The translations under genes were made by a program, and so were the position numbers. Below, in pieces: positions 36,223 through 44,026 of a stretch of DNA of 64,000 bases. The DNA comes from a bacterium D16-76 (GTDB lineage Bacteria; Bacillota; Clostridia; Oscillospirales; Acutalibacteraceae): the NCBI GenBank assembly GCA_009917445.1, contig QZEE01000004.1, positions 62,001 through 126,000 on the forward strand. The letters are read 5' to 3'. Numbering within the stretch: position 1 is the first letter of the stretch; every line of letters starts with the position of its first letter. Below the pieces are notes generated by a model, which saw only the letters and a program-made list of their open reading frames with translations, did not search any database and had not been told where the DNA came from.

Positions 36223-36828
36223 ATGGATAAGAAAACGGAAGCGTCCAGGGCGGCCTATAATAAGATCGCGGCGGGATATGAGGGGTCTAGGGAAGGGCGG
36301 TATACCCGGTTCCATATTCGGGAACTGGCGGATACGATCCTTTTGCGGGAAGGGGACGTTGTGCTGGATGTGGCCTGTGGAAATGGGGCTTTGCTAAGGG
36401 AATTGGCGGGCAGGGCGGACATACAGGGCAACGGGGTTGATATTGCGGAAAATATGGTCCAGGAGGCAAAGAGGCGCTGCCCCCATATGAAGTTTGAGGC
36501 CATGCCCTGCTGCCCGCTTGCATGGGGGGAGGAAAGCGTAGATGTGATAACCGTATGCTGCGCGTTCCACCATTTTGCCGACCCGTGGGGATTTGTGCGG
36601 GAATGCAAGAGGGTATTGAGAAAGGGCGGGGCGGCGTATGTGGCGGACCCTAATTTTGGTGCGGCGGTTAGGTTTTTAGCCAATAGGCTGTGTTTCCCTT
36701 TTTCTAAAAGCGGGGATGTGAAGGTATATAGCCAAAAGGAATTGAAGGCGTTTTTTGAGCAGGCTGGCTTTAGGAAAGTGGAGGCTTATAGGAAAGGCAG
36801 GGGGGTGTTTTTGAAAGCGGAAAAATAG
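36223..36828 (+). CDS. Class I SAM-dependent methyltransferase
   Basis: Product of 201 residues. The SAM-binding motif I is LDVACGNGALLREL, and later VDIAENMVQEA and DVITVCCAFHHFADP fit the UbiE/Methyltransf_11 group. Substrate unknown. Base composition is visibly less GC-rich than the flanking genes (many AAA, TTT, ATA codons), which may point to recent acquisition. It stands alone, with GGACAGGAGGG upstream of the ATG and a hairpin downstream. Confidence 0.88.
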   Translation: MDKKTEASRAAYNKIAAGYEGSREGRYTRFHIRELADTILLREGDVVLDVACGNGALLRELAGRADIQGNGVDIAENMVQEAKRRCPHMKFEAMPCCPLAWGEESVDVITVCCAFHHFADPWGFVRECKRVLRKGGAAYVADPNFGAAVRFLANRLCFPFSKSGDVKVYSQKELKAFFEQAGFRKVEAYRKGRGVFLKAEK

Positions 36829-36882
36829 GGGGAAGCTCTGGCGGGGCGGGAAAAGGAACTGCTGGCGGAATTGGGCAATAGG

Positions 36883-36910
36883 AAAGGGAGGGGCGCGGGC
36901 CTCTCCCTTT
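36883..36910. terminator. Hairpin between convergent genes
   Basis: AAAGGGAG (36883-36890) and CTCCCTTT (36903-36910) with a GC-rich 12-base loop. Confidence 0.65.
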
Positions 36911-36914
36911 GTGG

Positions 36915-37223
36915 TTATTCTTCGCCCAGCCAGAGGTGGCGTTTTAGGTCGGCGCGGCCGTCGGGCAGGAAGGTGATGCCTTCGGCTTCCAGCATTTGGC
37001 GCTGGATGGCTTGGCCGCCAAAGGCCTGGCCGCAGCAGAGGGAGCCGTCCCGGTAGACCACCCGGTGGCAGGGCAGGCCCGGGGGCGCGTGGAGCATGGC
37101 GGCCCCTACGATGCGGGAAGCCCGGGGGCTGCCGGCCATAAGGGCGATCTGCCCGTAGGTGCACAGCCGGCCCGGGGGGATGCGGCTCACGATTTCATAG
37201 ACGCGCTGGTTGAAATCCGACAT
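36915..37223 (-). CDS. MGMT-type methylated-DNA cysteine methyltransferase domain protein
   Basis: Product of 102 residues from the ATG at 37223 (GTGAGG seven bases upstream). It is only the C-terminal DNA-binding/active-site domain of the MGMT fold: IPPGRLCTYGQIALMAGSPRASR, then the reactive cysteine in LPCHRVV. Because the PCHRV cysteine is kept, it could transfer alkyl groups, unlike the alkyltransferase-like proteins with a Trp there. Small stand-alone members are common in bacteria. Longer frames through here are artefacts. Nine bases separate it from the upstream DUF3267 gene, so they share a transcript. Confidence 0.88.
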   Translation of the reverse strand: MSDFNQRVYEIVSRIPPGRLCTYGQIALMAGSPRASRIVGAAMLHAPPGLPCHRVVYRDGSLCCGQAFGGQAIQRQMLEAEGITFLPDGRADLKRHLWLGEE

Positions 37224-37231
37224 AAAAAACC

Positions 37232-37822
37232 TCACATATACCAGTAGAAGCCGGTGTTGGTGGTTTGCAGGGTGGCGCCTTTGGGGACCTGGCGGCGGAC
37301 ACAGGAGGCGTTCATGTAGTCGGGCATGGGGGAGAGCAGGCCCATGACGGCCATAGACCAGCACAGGCCCATAACATGCCCCCAGCTGCCGGGGGACAGC
37401 AGGAAGACCAGCAGGGGGATTAGGCCCAGCACGGCGGGCAGGAGGCTCATGACCATAAAGCGGCGCCAGGAGATGGGGGTGTGGCACACGGCGAAAGCCG
37501 CCATCTTTTTGGGGATGAGCCCGATGTACACGGTGGCGCCTTTGGGATAGCACAGGCCGTGGAGGTACTCGTGGACAGGGATGAGCAGCAGGCCCAGGAG
37601 GATGCCTACAAAAAGCATATCTACCTGCATGGGGAAACGGCCCAGGCGGTAGGCTTTGAGGAACAGGGCCAGGAAGCAGGCCGCCAGGGGGATAAGGCCG
37701 TAGGGGAGGCTGGCGGCAGAAAAGGGGTCTGGGCAGCGCAGGGGCTTGGCGCCATAGGGGAGGGGCTGCTCGGGAAAGGCGGCGTCTATGTCTTTTAGGC
37801 CTGCCCATTTAATGGTTGGCAT
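37232..37822 (-). CDS. DUF3267 putative membrane metalloprotease
   Basis: Product of 196 residues from the ATG at 37822 (AAGAGGTG upstream). Several hydrophobic helices and the motif IPVHEYLHGLCY, an HExxH-like zinc site, are visible; family members are site-2-protease-like membrane proteins of unknown substrate. The segment CHTPISWRRFMVMSLLPAVLG is also typical. The frame upstream of 37822 crosses an intergenic repeat and is not coding. Confidence 0.82.
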   Translation of the reverse strand: MPTIKWAGLKDIDAAFPEQPLPYGAKPLRCPDPFSAASLPYGLIPLAACFLALFLKAYRLGRFPMQVDMLFVGILLGLLLIPVHEYLHGLCYPKGATVYIGLIPKKMAAFAVCHTPISWRRFMVMSLLPAVLGLIPLLVFLLSPGSWGHVMGLCWSMAVMGLLSPMPDYMNASCVRRQVPKGATLQTTNTGFYWYM

Positions 37823-37876
37823 AAGATATACACCTCTTTTGGGAAAAATACAGGGGGTTGTTTGTGCCTCCGGCGG

Positions 37877-37922
37877 TTTAGGGGCGTTGCCCCTAAAGAC
37901 CCCACCACCTTTGAAAAGGTGG
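37877..37922 (-). repeat. Double-hairpin intergenic repeat
   Basis: TTTAGGGGC-GTT-GCCCCTAAA followed by CCACCTTT-GA-AAAGGTGG. The same pair of stems, read on the opposite strand, occurs at 45901-45960, and a variant at 51061-51115. Confidence 0.75.
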
Positions 37923-37987
37923 ACGAAACTTTTGCTTGACACACTTTTTAACTCTCCCGGTTGGACATTTCCTTGAGGGGGCCGGGG

Positions 37988-38016
37988 TTGACAAGGGGGG
38001 TGGGGGAAGGTATACT
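37988..38016 (+). promoter_or_regulatory. Promoter of the PNPOx-family gene
   Basis: TTGACA (37988-37993), 17 bases, TATACT (38011-38016). Confidence 0.85.
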
Positions 38017-38111
38017 AGGCTATAAGTCGGGCTTGTTTTGCCCTTGACGGGGGCTTTGCAGGATGGCACGTATGCAAAAATAGGCGAATCAGCAGAAAGG
38101 CAGGGACGGAT

Positions 38112-38582
38112 ATGAGAAGGAAGGACCGGGAGGTTACGGACAAGGGGGAGATCTTGTCGATTTTGCAGAAATGCCGGGTGTGCCGCCTGGGGATGGCCGA
38201 CGGGCCGCGGCCTTATGTGGTGCCGCTTTCTTTTGGCGTGGAAGAGGAAGGGGATGGGTTTACCCTGTACATGCACAGCGCCAAGGAAGGGCGCAAGCTG
38301 GCTATTATGGAAAGGCGGCCCGCGGTGTGCGTGGAGGTGGACTGCGAGTACGTCCCTATTGAGGCCGGGGACAACCCCTGCGCCTATGGCTGCAACTTTG
38401 CCAGTGTAATCGGCGAGGGCAAGGCGGAAATTTTGGAAAGCCAGGAAGAAAAGGCCCACGGCCTTGCCGTGCTTATGCGGCACCAGACCGGCAGGGATTT
38501 TGCCTTTACCCCGGCCCAGACGGAAAGCGTGGCGGTGATACGGGTGCGTTTGCAGACGGTGACCGCCAAACGACGGGGATAG
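38112..38582 (+). CDS. Pyridoxamine 5'-phosphate oxidase family (NimA-like) protein
   Basis: Product of 156 residues with the split-barrel flavin fold: CRVCRLGMADGPRPYVVPLSFGV, LYMHSAKEGRKLAIMERRP and CEYVPIEAGDNPCAYGC. Such small proteins bind FMN or F420-like cofactors and include nitroimidazole reductases; the exact reaction is not known. An AGAAAGG site precedes the ATG. Monocistronic, with a strong promoter 96 bases upstream. Confidence 0.87.
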   Translation: MRRKDREVTDKGEILSILQKCRVCRLGMADGPRPYVVPLSFGVEEEGDGFTLYMHSAKEGRKLAIMERRPAVCVEVDCEYVPIEAGDNPCAYGCNFASVIGEGKAEILESQEEKAHGLAVLMRHQTGRDFAFTPAQTESVAVIRVRLQTVTAKRRG

Positions 38583-38694
38583 GCTTGCGGATATACTATA
38601 TATATTATAGCACGGACAGTGGGGCTCTGCAATCGGTAGAGGGGGGATTTCTCAACAAAAAGGTTACAAAATGGAAGCAAAAGCGTTATTTCCC

Positions 38695-38723
38695 TTGAAA
38701 ATTCCAAAGGGGTCTGTTATAAT
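38695..38723 (+). promoter_or_regulatory. Promoter of the sugar ABC transporter operon
   Basis: TTGAAA (38695-38700), 17 bases, TATAAT (38718-38723). A GGTTACAAA motif is 25 bases upstream of the -35. Confidence 0.88.
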
Positions 38724-38738
38724 ACCCTACGTTAGAGG

Positions 38739-38758
38739 CAGCTGGGTTACACCAGCTG
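38739..38758 (+). promoter_or_regulatory. 5' leader hairpin of the sugar-binding protein mRNA
   Basis: CAGCTGG-GTTACA-CCAGCTG lies about nine bases from the predicted transcript start. It may protect the 5' end of the mRNA or be an operator (perfect dyad). Confidence 0.6.
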
Positions 38759-38802
38759 TTACACTATGTATTACTTGTTTCAGATTTTAGGAGGAAACAA
38801 CC

Positions 38803-39840
38803 ATGAAAAAAGTATTAGCACTGGTATTGGCCATGGCCCTGCTGTGCACCTGCTTTGCCGCCTGCGGCGACAGCAGCTCCAGCACCCCGGCCAGCAGCAG
38901 CACCCCGGCCAGCAGTGCCGCCTCTAAGGCGGATGACGCTTCTACGGCCGACGAGCCTGTGAGCACAGCTTCCGGCGAGAAGATGAAGATCGGTATTTTG
39001 GCCCCTGCTGTTACCCATGGCTGGGTGGCTGGCGTGGCTTACTACGCCGAGGCCCGCTGCAAGGAGCTCAGCGATACCGTTGAGTACAAGCTGCTGACCA
39101 GCAGCAACGCCGAGGAAATGACCAACCAGATCGACGAGCTGAAGACCTGGGGCGTGCAGGCGGTTGTGGCGTTCCCCCAGTGGGAAGGCATGGAAGACCC
39201 CATTAAGGGCCTGATTGACGATGGCATCCCGGTTGTGAACTTCGACATCGTCATCGATGTGGAAGGCGTGTACCACGTGGCCGGCGACAACGAGGACATG
39301 GGCACCCAGAGCGCCCAGTATATTGTGGACAAGGTCGGCACCACCGGCAAGGTCGTTGTGCTGGAAGTCCCCTCCTCTGGTTCGGTTTCAGAGCTGCGCA
39401 AGAAGGGCTTTGAAGAGAAGATGAAGGAGATTGCCCCGGATATGGAGCTGCTCACCTACTCTACCCAGTTTACCCGTGAGGCCGGCTTGAAGGACTTCGC
39501 GGACATCCTGCAGGCAAACCCCCAGATCGACGCGGTGTTCTCTATGGACGATGAGACCTCTATTGGCGTTCTGCAGGCCATTTCAGAGGCTACCGACCGC
39601 ACCGACATTAAGGTCGTTACCGGCGGCGGCGGGTGCCAGGAGTACTTTAACATGATGCCCGAGAACGAGGAGATCTGGATCCAGTCTGCCCTGTACAGCC
39701 CCAACATGGTTATGGACGCCGTGGATATGGCTGTGTCCCTGCTGAAAGGTGAGGCTGTGGACAAGGAAAAGATTATCCCCACCACCGTTGTTGACCGCGA
39801 CAACTGCTCGGAGTTCCTGGACGAGACCTCTCCCTACTAA
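38803..39840 (+). CDS. Sugar ABC transporter substrate-binding lipoprotein
   Basis: Product of 345 residues. Lipobox CFAACGDS puts the lipid on Cys21; a Ser/Ala/Thr linker follows, then a periplasmic-binding-protein type 1 (RbsB-like) domain beginning MKIGILAPAVTHGWVAGVAY and ending near YSPNMVMDAVDMAVSLLKGE. Ligands of this class are pentoses, hexoses or autoinducer-2; none can be chosen. First gene of the operon, with AGGAGG before the ATG and an attenuator-like hairpin after the stop, consistent with the binding protein being made in excess. Confidence 0.93.
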   Translation: MKKVLALVLAMALLCTCFAACGDSSSSTPASSSTPASSAASKADDASTADEPVSTASGEKMKIGILAPAVTHGWVAGVAYYAEARCKELSDTVEYKLLTSSNAEEMTNQIDELKTWGVQAVVAFPQWEGMEDPIKGLIDDGIPVVNFDIVIDVEGVYHVAGDNEDMGTQSAQYIVDKVGTTGKVVVLEVPSSGSVSELRKKGFEEKMKEIAPDMELLTYSTQFTREAGLKDFADILQANPQIDAVFSMDDETSIGVLQAISEATDRTDIKVVTGGGGCQEYFNMMPENEEIWIQSALYSPNMVMDAVDMAVSLLKGEAVDKEKIIPTTVVDRDNCSEFLDETSPY

Positions 39841-39879
39841 TTTTTAGCGGCGGATAGGACGAGAATATTTGGTAATGGG

Positions 39880-39910
39880 AAGGCTATGGCGTACTCGTCA
39901 TAGCCTTTTT
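39880..39910 (+). terminator. Attenuator-like hairpin inside the sugar operon
   Basis: AAGGCTATG and CATAGCCTT with a ten-base loop, then TTTTT. It lies between the binding protein and the ATPase, so most transcripts may end here. Confidence 0.75.
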
Positions 39911-39935
39911 CCAAAATGAAGCGGAGGATAGGACC

Positions 39936-41441
39936 ATGACGCTGGAAATGCGCAATATTTATAAATCCTTCGGGGCAAACGACGTTCTGAAAGATATTAG
40001 CTTTAGCCTGAAGGGCGGGGAGGTGTGCGCCCTGCTGGGGGAGAACGGCGCGGGGAAATCGACCCTGATGAACATTTTGGGGGGCGTACTGCCGGCGGAC
40101 GCGGGCTCCATTGTGCTGGACGGGCAGGAGGTGCAGTTTTCGACCCCGGCTAAATCTTTGGACGCGGGCATTGCCTTTATCCACCAGGAGCTGAACCTGG
40201 TGAACGACCTGGCTATCTTTGAGAATATGTTCATTGGCCGGGAGATCAAGCGCAAGGGCGGCTTTTTGGACGCCCCGGCTATGATTGCCCAGTGCCGGGA
40301 CGTTTTTGGGCGCATGGACGTGGACCTTGACCCTACGGTGATGGTGCGGGACCTGGACGCCTCTTACAAGCAGATTGTGGAGATTGCCCGGGCGCTTTTG
40401 ATGAGGGCTTCGATTATTATTATGGACGAGCCCACTACGTCGCTGACGGACCCGGAGATTGAGCGGGTGTTTGACATGATGCGCACCTTGCAGAAGCAGG
40501 GGGTGGGGATCGTGTTTATCTCCCACAAGCTGAAGGAGGTGCTGGCTGTGTGCACCCGGTACACCGTGCTGCGGGACGGGGCTATGGTGGCCCAGGGCCC
40601 TGTGGAGGGCGTGACCGTGGATGAGCTGGCCACCCATATGGTGGGGCACCAGGTACGCACCGAGTCCTTGAGGCAGGAACGGGAGCTGGGGGAGGAAGTG
40701 CTGCGGGCTGAGCATCTCAGCCAGGATCGGTTCCAGGATGTGAGCTTTTCCCTGCGGGCCGGGGAGGTGCTGGGCTTTACGGGCCTTTTGGGCGATGGGC
40801 GCAGCGAATTGTTCCAGGCGGTGTTTGGCAGCGGGGGGCGGTATCAAGGGCAGCTGTACTGGCAGGGACAGCCTGTACAGGTGCATAGCACCCAGCAGGC
40901 TTTGGCCCTGGGCATTGGCTATGTGCCCCGGGACCGGAAGGAAAACGGCATTATTAAGGACATGGACATTTTGGAGAACGGGTCTATTGTCACCTGGCCG
41001 CGGCAGGCGCGCTGGGGGGTCATTGCCTGGGATAAGGTTCGGGAGGCTTTCTTCCAGCAGGCGGCGGGGCTGAAAATCAAAATGGACAGCGAGAAGGACG
41101 GCATTGGCAGCCTTTCCGGCGGCAACCAGCAGAAGGTGGTGCTGGCCAAGTGGCTGAACGCCGGGCCTAAGGTATTGATTTTTGACAACCCCACCCAGGG
41201 CGTGGACGTGGGCGCCAAGGAGGATATTTACGATACGATTTTAGAGCTGGCCAACCAGGGCGTGGCGGTGGTGGTGCTTTCCAGCGAGGCCCAGGAGGTT
41301 ATACGCCTGTGCGACCGGGCGGTGGTGCTGTACCACGGCCGGGTGCAGGGCGAGCTTGTGGGGGAGGAAATGACCGACCAGGAGATTATGCGCCTGGCCA
41401 CAGGCGGAGAAATGAGAGAAAGGGTGGAAAACTGTGGGTAA
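39936..41441 (+). CDS. Sugar ABC transporter ATP-binding protein (RbsA/MglA type)
   Basis: Product of 501 residues made of two fused ATPase domains. The first has Walker A GENGAGKST and IIMDEPTTSLTD; the second begins near residue 250, has GDGRSELFQ in place of a normal P-loop, as usual for this family, and a good signature SLSGGNQQKVVLAKWL. It drives the following permease. Its end overlaps the permease start by eight bases. Confidence 0.95.
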   Translation: MTLEMRNIYKSFGANDVLKDISFSLKGGEVCALLGENGAGKSTLMNILGGVLPADAGSIVLDGQEVQFSTPAKSLDAGIAFIHQELNLVNDLAIFENMFIGREIKRKGGFLDAPAMIAQCRDVFGRMDVDLDPTVMVRDLDASYKQIVEIARALLMRASIIIMDEPTTSLTDPEIERVFDMMRTLQKQGVGIVFISHKLKEVLAVCTRYTVLRDGAMVAQGPVEGVTVDELATHMVGHQVRTESLRQERELGEEVLRAEHLSQDRFQDVSFSLRAGEVLGFTGLLGDGRSELFQAVFGSGGRYQGQLYWQGQPVQVHSTQQALALGIGYVPRDRKENGIIKDMDILENGSIVTWPRQARWGVIAWDKVREAFFQQAAGLKIKMDSEKDGIGSLSGGNQQKVVLAKWLNAGPKVLIFDNPTQGVDVGAKEDIYDTILELANQGVAVVVLSSEAQEVIRLCDRAVVLYHGRVQGELVGEEMTDQEIMRLATGGEMRERVENCG

Positions 41442-42480
41442 CGCAGAGAAAAACAAGACCGGCTTGCTGGCAAGGTTCCAGCTGGCGTGGCGTACAAACC
41501 CCTTATTTAGCACGGGCGTAGCGTTGATTGTGATGGTGGTTGTGCAGACGCTGGCCTTGACCATGAACTCCAGCTTCGCCAGCTTTGGGGATTGGTTCCA
41601 GAACTGGCTGTTTAACTGGATATCGCTGCTGCGCAACAACGCGGCCATTGGCATTATTGCCCTGGGCATGACCTTTGTGATTATTTCCGGGGGTATTGAT
41701 TTGTCGGTGGGCTCAGTGTATGTGGCGGTGGGCGCTTTTACCATGATGCTGCTGGACACGGGCGCCAATGGCTGGCTGAAAGCTATGGGATTGACAGGGG
41801 TGCCGGCGATTTTGATTGCCCTGGTGCTGGCCATGCTGTTTGGCGGGCTTTTGGGCGAAGGCAATGGCTTGCTGATTTCTTATGGGCGCATGCCCCCGTT
41901 TATTGCTACCCTGGGCGCTATGCAGATTCTGCGCAGCGTCACCCAATACTGCATGAAGATGCAAAGCCCTACTTTGCCGGAGACGTATAAGGGCATTGCC
42001 CGGCTGGGCATAGGCGGTCAGCAGCTGATGCCCATTCTTTACTGGGCTGTTTTGGCGGGGGCTATGTATTTTATTTCCAGGCAGACCACCTTTGGGCGGT
42101 ATGTATTTGCCATTGGCTCTAATGAGCGCACCACCCGGCTTTCCGGCGTGAACGTGCGCAAGGTCAAGCGCCGGGTGTATGCTTTGACAGGTTTTTTGGT
42201 GGCTATTGCCGCGATTATCCAGACCTCCCGCATTGGGTCTATGGACTATGCAAGCGCGGGCTCGGGCTTTGAGATGGACGCCATTGCGGCGGTTATTGTG
42301 GGCGGCACCAGCATGTCCGGCGGCAGGGGGTCCATTGTGGGCACGGTGTTCGGCACGCTGATTGTGGCGGTGATGAACAACCTGCTGAACTTGATTGGCG
42401 TGGACCCGTATCTCAGCGCGGCTTTTAAGGGCGCGATTATTATCGGCGCGGTCCTGCTGCAGCGCAAGGACAAGGCGTGA
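41434..42480 (+). CDS. Sugar ABC transporter permease (RbsC/XylH type)
   Basis: Product of 348 residues starting at GTG 41434 (AGAAAGGGTGG upstream). Eight to ten membrane helices and the conserved GMTFVIISGGIDLSVGS, PFIATLGAM and GGTSMSGGRGSIVGTVFG identify the permease. It completes the three-gene sugar importer. No kinase or isomerase for the sugar lies directly beside it. Confidence 0.94.
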   Translation: MGNAEKNKTGLLARFQLAWRTNPLFSTGVALIVMVVVQTLALTMNSSFASFGDWFQNWLFNWISLLRNNAAIGIIALGMTFVIISGGIDLSVGSVYVAVGAFTMMLLDTGANGWLKAMGLTGVPAILIALVLAMLFGGLLGEGNGLLISYGRMPPFIATLGAMQILRSVTQYCMKMQSPTLPETYKGIARLGIGGQQLMPILYWAVLAGAMYFISRQTTFGRYVFAIGSNERTTRLSGVNVRKVKRRVYALTGFLVAIAAIIQTSRIGSMDYASAGSGFEMDAIAAVIVGGTSMSGGRGSIVGTVFGTLIVAVMNNLLNLIGVDPYLSAAFKGAIIIGAVLLQRKDKA

Positions 42481-42488
42481 GCCTTCGG

Positions 42489-42544
42489 CAAGGTCTTGGA
42501 GCTCCGCGCCCCAAACCCTCGCCAGAGGGGGTGGCCCCCTCTGG
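42489..42544 (+). repeat. GC-rich hairpin repeat after the sugar operon
   Basis: CAAGGTCTTGGAGCTCCGCG, CCCCAAACCC, then CCAGAGGGGG-TGG-CCCCCTCTGG (42522-42544, perfect). Related in layout to the other double-hairpin repeats. Between 42560 and 42700 the DNA is G/T-rich with no recognisable feature. Confidence 0.65.
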
Positions 42545-42708
42545 ACTCCCAACGCTTTTTGGCGGGGATGGTAGGGGGATCCCTCCTTTTTTCTGGTGTA
42601 CCGGGTTTTAGCTGGTGCTGGGGAAGGGGAGGGGTTTTGCTTTTGGTGGGGTTATTGTATGGGGGTTTTAGGTGGGTTTTGTTGGCATGCAGGAATTTGG
42701 GCTCTCAA

Positions 42709-43265
42709 ATGCCTATAAAGGGGGATAGCCGTCTTGTCACCTATTACATTATGGCGGGCCTCATGGTGAGATTGGCGCCTCTTTGCGCTACCTTAGCCAA
42801 CGGTACTCTATGCCTTACCCTGAGCTTCGGGCGATTTTGACGGATATTGGCACTGAAGAACTCAGCCACCTAGAAATGGTGGGCACCATTGTCTACCAGC
42901 TCACACGCAACCTAACCCCCCAGCAGATACAGGAGGCCGGCTTTGACGCCTACTTTGTAGACCACACCACCGGCGTATATCCGGTGGCGGCCTCTGGCAC
43001 GCCCTTTAGCGCGTCTACCTTTGCTGTAACCGGCGACACCATTGCCGATCTAAACGAGGATTTAAGCGCCGAACAAAAGGCACGCTTGGGCTACGACAAC
43101 ATCCTCCGCTTTGCCGACGACCCGGACGTGCGCGACCCCATCAAGTTCCTGCGGGAACGGGAGATCGTCCATTTCCAGCGCTTCGGCGAAGGCCTCCGGA
43201 TTCTAACCGACAAGCTGGACTCCAAGAACTTCTACGCCTTCAACCCCTCCTTCGACAAGCCTTAA
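42709..43265 (+). pseudogene. Manganese catalase (CotJC-like), 5' frameshifted
   Basis: From 42741 the frame ending at 43265 reads YGGPHGEIGASLRYLSQRYS, then LTDIGTEELSHLEMVGTIVYQLT with the Mn ligands, DAYFVDHTTGVYP and LREREIVHFQRFGEGL, a good match to manganese catalase over about 170 residues. Upstream this frame has a stop at 42726-42728, while the preceding frame reads PIKGDSRLVTYYI, similar to the normal N-terminus. A one-base indel near 42750 therefore separates them. The first 15-20 residues are hard to recognise. As read, only a TTG at 42783 could start a shortened 160-residue protein lacking part of the four-helix bundle. Confidence 0.8.
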
Positions 43266-43320
43266 GGGCGGGGCTGGGCCATCGGGAAAAGAAAAAAACT
43301 GCAAAAAGCCGGCAGATCGC

Positions 43321-43372
43321 TTGACAATCTGCCGGTGTTTGTGTATAATACATATGAACAAATGCTCATATG
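43321..43372 (+). promoter_or_regulatory. Promoter and ArsR-family operator of the metal efflux operon
   Basis: TTGACA (43321-43326), 17 bases, TATAAT (43344-43349), all perfect. Immediately after the -10 lies the dyad CATATGA-N8-TCATATG (43351-43372), which matches the ATATGAA..TTCATAT type bound by ArsR/SmtB repressors. Repressor bound here would cover the transcription start. Confidence 0.88.
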
Positions 43373-43387
43373 AAAGGATGATGGAAT

Positions 43388-43747
43388 ATGGAGCGCCAAG
43401 CCGCCCCCAGCTGTGAATACCTGTCTGTACACCAGGAGGTGGTGGACCAGGTCATGGAGGCCATGCCCCCGGAGGAAGAGCTTTTTGACCTGGCCGAGCT
43501 TTTTAAGGTTTTCGGGGACTCCACCCGCATCCGCATCCTGTATGTGCTGTTCGAAGCGGAAATGTGCGTGTGCGACCTGGCCCAGCTTCTGGGCATGACC
43601 CAGTCCGCGATTTCCCACCAGCTGCAGGTGCTGAAAAAAAGCAAGCTGGTAAAATACCGCCGGGAGGGGAAGACCGTGTTTTACTCCCTTTCCGACGGCC
43701 ACGTCCGGGTTATTTTGGGCCAGGGCATGGAGCACGTGACCGAATAA
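43388..43747 (+). CDS. ArsR/SmtB-family metal-sensing repressor
   Basis: Product of 119 residues with the winged helix DSTRIRILYVLFEAEMCVCDLAQ / MTQSAISHQLQVLKKSKLV / REGKTVFYSLSDGHV. CVCDL in the third helix matches the CadC/ArsR metal-binding position, and D-G-H in the last helix with E-H near the C-terminus (DGHVRVILGQGMEH) fits the alpha-5 zinc site. Metals such as Zn, Cd or Pb would release it from the operator just upstream. First gene of the operon; controls HMA and P-type ATPase genes. Confidence 0.93.
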   Translation: MERQAAPSCEYLSVHQEVVDQVMEAMPPEEELFDLAELFKVFGDSTRIRILYVLFEAEMCVCDLAQLLGMTQSAISHQLQVLKKSKLVKYRREGKTVFYSLSDGHVRVILGQGMEHVTE

Positions 43748-43772
43748 ATTTCATCTTTTGGAGGGTACCCAC

Positions 43773-43991
43773 ATGAAGAAAAAGTTTAAAATGGTAGACC
43801 TGGACTGCGCCAACTGCGCCGCAAAAATGGAAAACGCTATCCGCAAAATCGACGGCGTACAGGAGGCCACGGTGAGCTTTATGGCCCAGCGCCTTACGGT
43901 AGAGGCGGAGGACAGCCGGTTTGAGGAGATTATGGACCAGATTGTCAAAGCCTGCAAAAAGGTAGAGCCCGGCTGCCAAATCGTCCGCTGA
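43773..43991 (+). CDS. Heavy-metal-associated (HMA) domain protein
   Basis: Product of 72 residues from ATG 43773 (GGAGGG upstream). A single ferredoxin-like HMA domain with the metal-binding LDCANCAAKME (CxxC). The following P-type ATPase lacks its own N-terminal HMA domain, so this small protein probably serves as the separate metal-binding or delivery domain. It lies between the repressor and the pump. Confidence 0.9.
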   Translation: MKKKFKMVDLDCANCAAKMENAIRKIDGVQEATVSFMAQRLTVEAEDSRFEEIMDQIVKACKKVEPGCQIVR

Positions 43992-44026
43992 CAGCTGGGA
44001 AGCCGGAATAAGAAAGGAAGATAGAC

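Noticed and set aside
36915..37808. A 297-residue minus-strand frame
   Set aside because: Only its last 102 residues (MGMT domain) are real; the rest overlaps the DUF3267 gene in another frame and is Pro/Arg/His-rich shadow sequence.
43773..43991. TTG start at 43758 for the HMA protein
   Set aside because: It would place the GGAGGG ribosome site inside the gene; ATG 43773 is correctly spaced.
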